A DNA stretch of 6,280 bases from Candidatus Poribacteria bacterium (GTDB taxonomy: Bacteria; Poribacteria; WGA-4E; GCA-2687025): the NCBI GenBank assembly GCA_002687025.1, contig NYZG01000307.1, positions 1 through 6,280 of the forward strand, read 5' to 3'. Shown one piece after another: positions 5,639 to 6,280 of the stretch. The translations under genes and the position numbers were made by a program. Each line of letters starts with the position of its first letter. Within the stretch, counting starts at the first letter, position 1. The notes below the pieces were generated by a model. It was not told the origin of the DNA, did not search any database, and worked only from the letters and a program-made list of their open reading frames with translations.

Positions 5639-6280
5639 TCAGGCGCCCGCGTCCGGGTCAACGATGGCGAAGCTGAACGTGGCCTCAGCCGCCACCTCAC
5701 CCGCCACGGTCGCGACGCCTCGGAGTTTACCCACGGTCCGACGGAGGCGCAACACTTCGACCTCCAGGCGGAGCTGGTCTCCCGGGACTACCGGGCGGCG
5801 GAACTTCGCATCCGCGATGCTGCCGAAGTAGGCGATCTTGCCGGCGAAGTCCTCGCGTCGCAGCAGCAGGACGCCTCCGGCTTGCGCCATCGCCTCGGTG
5901 ATGAGCACGCCCGGCATGACCGGGTGTCCGGGGAAATGCCCGCGGAAGAACTCTTCGTTGTAGCTGACGTTCTTGATGGCGACGATCCGCCGGTCCGGCT
6001 CCATCTCGACGACCCGATCGAGAAGCAGGAACGGGTACCGGTGCGGGATGACAGCCTCGATGTCGGCGGGCCCAAGCGGGACGGGCAGGACGTGTCGCGC
6101 GGCGGCTCTCAGATCGCGCAGCGCCGCGGCCATCTTGAGATTCAGCGCGTGCTGAGGCCGTACGGCGACGACATGCCCACGCAACGGCGCCCCCGCGAGA
6201 TACAGGTCCCCGACGATATCCAGGATCTTGTGACGGACGAGCTCGTCCGGGTGGCGCAGGCGCGGCTGTTCCGCCTCGCC
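5639..6280 (-). CDS. lpxC-fabZ: Bifunctional LpxC/FabZ fusion, C-terminal part (5' end outside window)
   Basis: The visible 213 residues run unbroken from the end of LpxC into a complete FabZ. LpxC, the zinc-dependent UDP-3-O-acyl-GlcNAc deacetylase and committed step of lipid A synthesis, is shown by DELVRHKILDIVGDLYLAG (12-30): H17 and D21 are the zinc ligands equivalent to E. coli H238 and D242. It is also shown by GHVVAVRPQHALN (35-47), with H44 matching catalytic H265. A short linker (about 55-68) leads to FabZ, the 3-hydroxyacyl-ACP dehydratase: IPHRYPFLLLDRV (78-90), GHFPGHPVMPGVL (114-126) with catalytic H115, and LITEAMAQ (127-134) with catalytic E129, at the usual 14-residue spacing. 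FabZ ends in FSFAIVDPDAGA and a TGA. The fusion type is known in Bacteroidetes and other lineages. The remaining LpxC, including the first zinc histidine, must lie past base 6280. A TTG at 6184 within LpxC is not a real start. Confidence 0.93.
   Translation of the reverse strand, partial: GEAEQPRLRHPDELVRHKILDIVGDLYLAGAPLRGHVVAVRPQHALNLKMAAALRDLRAAARHVLPVPLGPADIEAVIPHRYPFLLLDRVVEMEPDRRIVAIKNVSYNEEFFRGHFPGHPVMPGVLITEAMAQAGGVLLLRREDFAGKIAYFGSIADAKFRRPVVPGDQLRLEVEVLRLRRTVGKLRGVATVAGEVAAEATFSFAIVDPDAGA

Noticed and set aside
3970..5700. A 576-codon frame suggesting LpxI is the C-terminal part of a large fusion protein
   Set aside because: The part upstream of about 4815 is the out-of-frame shadow of lpxA. 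Only the last 270-281 residues match LpxI, and GTG at 4782 overlaps the lpxA stop.
4447..5831. Long plus-strand open frames (4447-5421 and 4989-5831) antisense to lpxI, lpxA and fabZ
   Set aside because: These are typical antisense frames of high-G+C genes, with low-complexity composition, no domain signature, and conserved Lpx/FabZ proteins on the other strand.
5639..6184. A free-standing FabZ starting at the TTG at 6184
   Set aside because: The frame continues upstream to the window edge with clear LpxC motifs (RHKILD, GDLYLAG), so the TTG is an internal leucine codon.

Overview
This is a high-G+C bacterial window, by eye roughly two-thirds G+C, with long open antisense frames throughout. 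The organism makes lipid A, so it has an outer membrane. It joins LpxC and FabZ in one polypeptide and uses LpxI (DUF1009) rather than LpxH. It also carries a tandem pair of DUF4159 proteins. Together these point to a Gram-negative lineage outside the classical gamma-proteobacteria (PVC, FCB or a candidate phylum are plausible). The phylum cannot be fixed from this sequence.

Layout: (a) 1-2521, minus strand: two consecutive paralogous DUF4159 genes. The upstream one (1022-2521) has a TonB-like inner-membrane anchor with an S-x3-H signature and a Pro/Ala/Val-rich linker before its DUF4159 domain. The downstream one (1-931, cut by the window edge) keeps the same domain behind a cleavable-type signal peptide. 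A perfect 18-bp GC-rich palindrome lies in the 90-bp gap between them. (b) 2522-2877: a 356-bp divergent intergenic region holding a sigma-54-type -24/-12 promoter facing the DUF4159 pair, with two short inverted repeats upstream at enhancer-like distances. (c) 2878-3954, plus strand: a two-domain XdhC/CoxI-family protein with no molybdenum hydroxylase genes nearby. (d) 3970-6280, minus strand, convergent with xdhC: a lipid A operon in the order lpxC/fabZ fusion (5' end outside the window), lpxA, lpxI, with a 41-bp gap and then a 4-base stop/start overlap.

The lpx genes give consecutive early Raetz-pathway functions: LpxA acylates UDP-GlcNAc, LpxC deacetylates, and LpxI hydrolyses UDP-2,3-diacylglucosamine to lipid X. 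FabZ competes for, and draws on, the same 3-hydroxyacyl-ACP pool, so its fusion to LpxC ties the branch point together. LpxD is not in the window. The DUF4159 pair has no established biochemical role. Its architecture suggests an envelope function, possibly ExbB/ExbD-energised and sigma-54-controlled, but that is inference.
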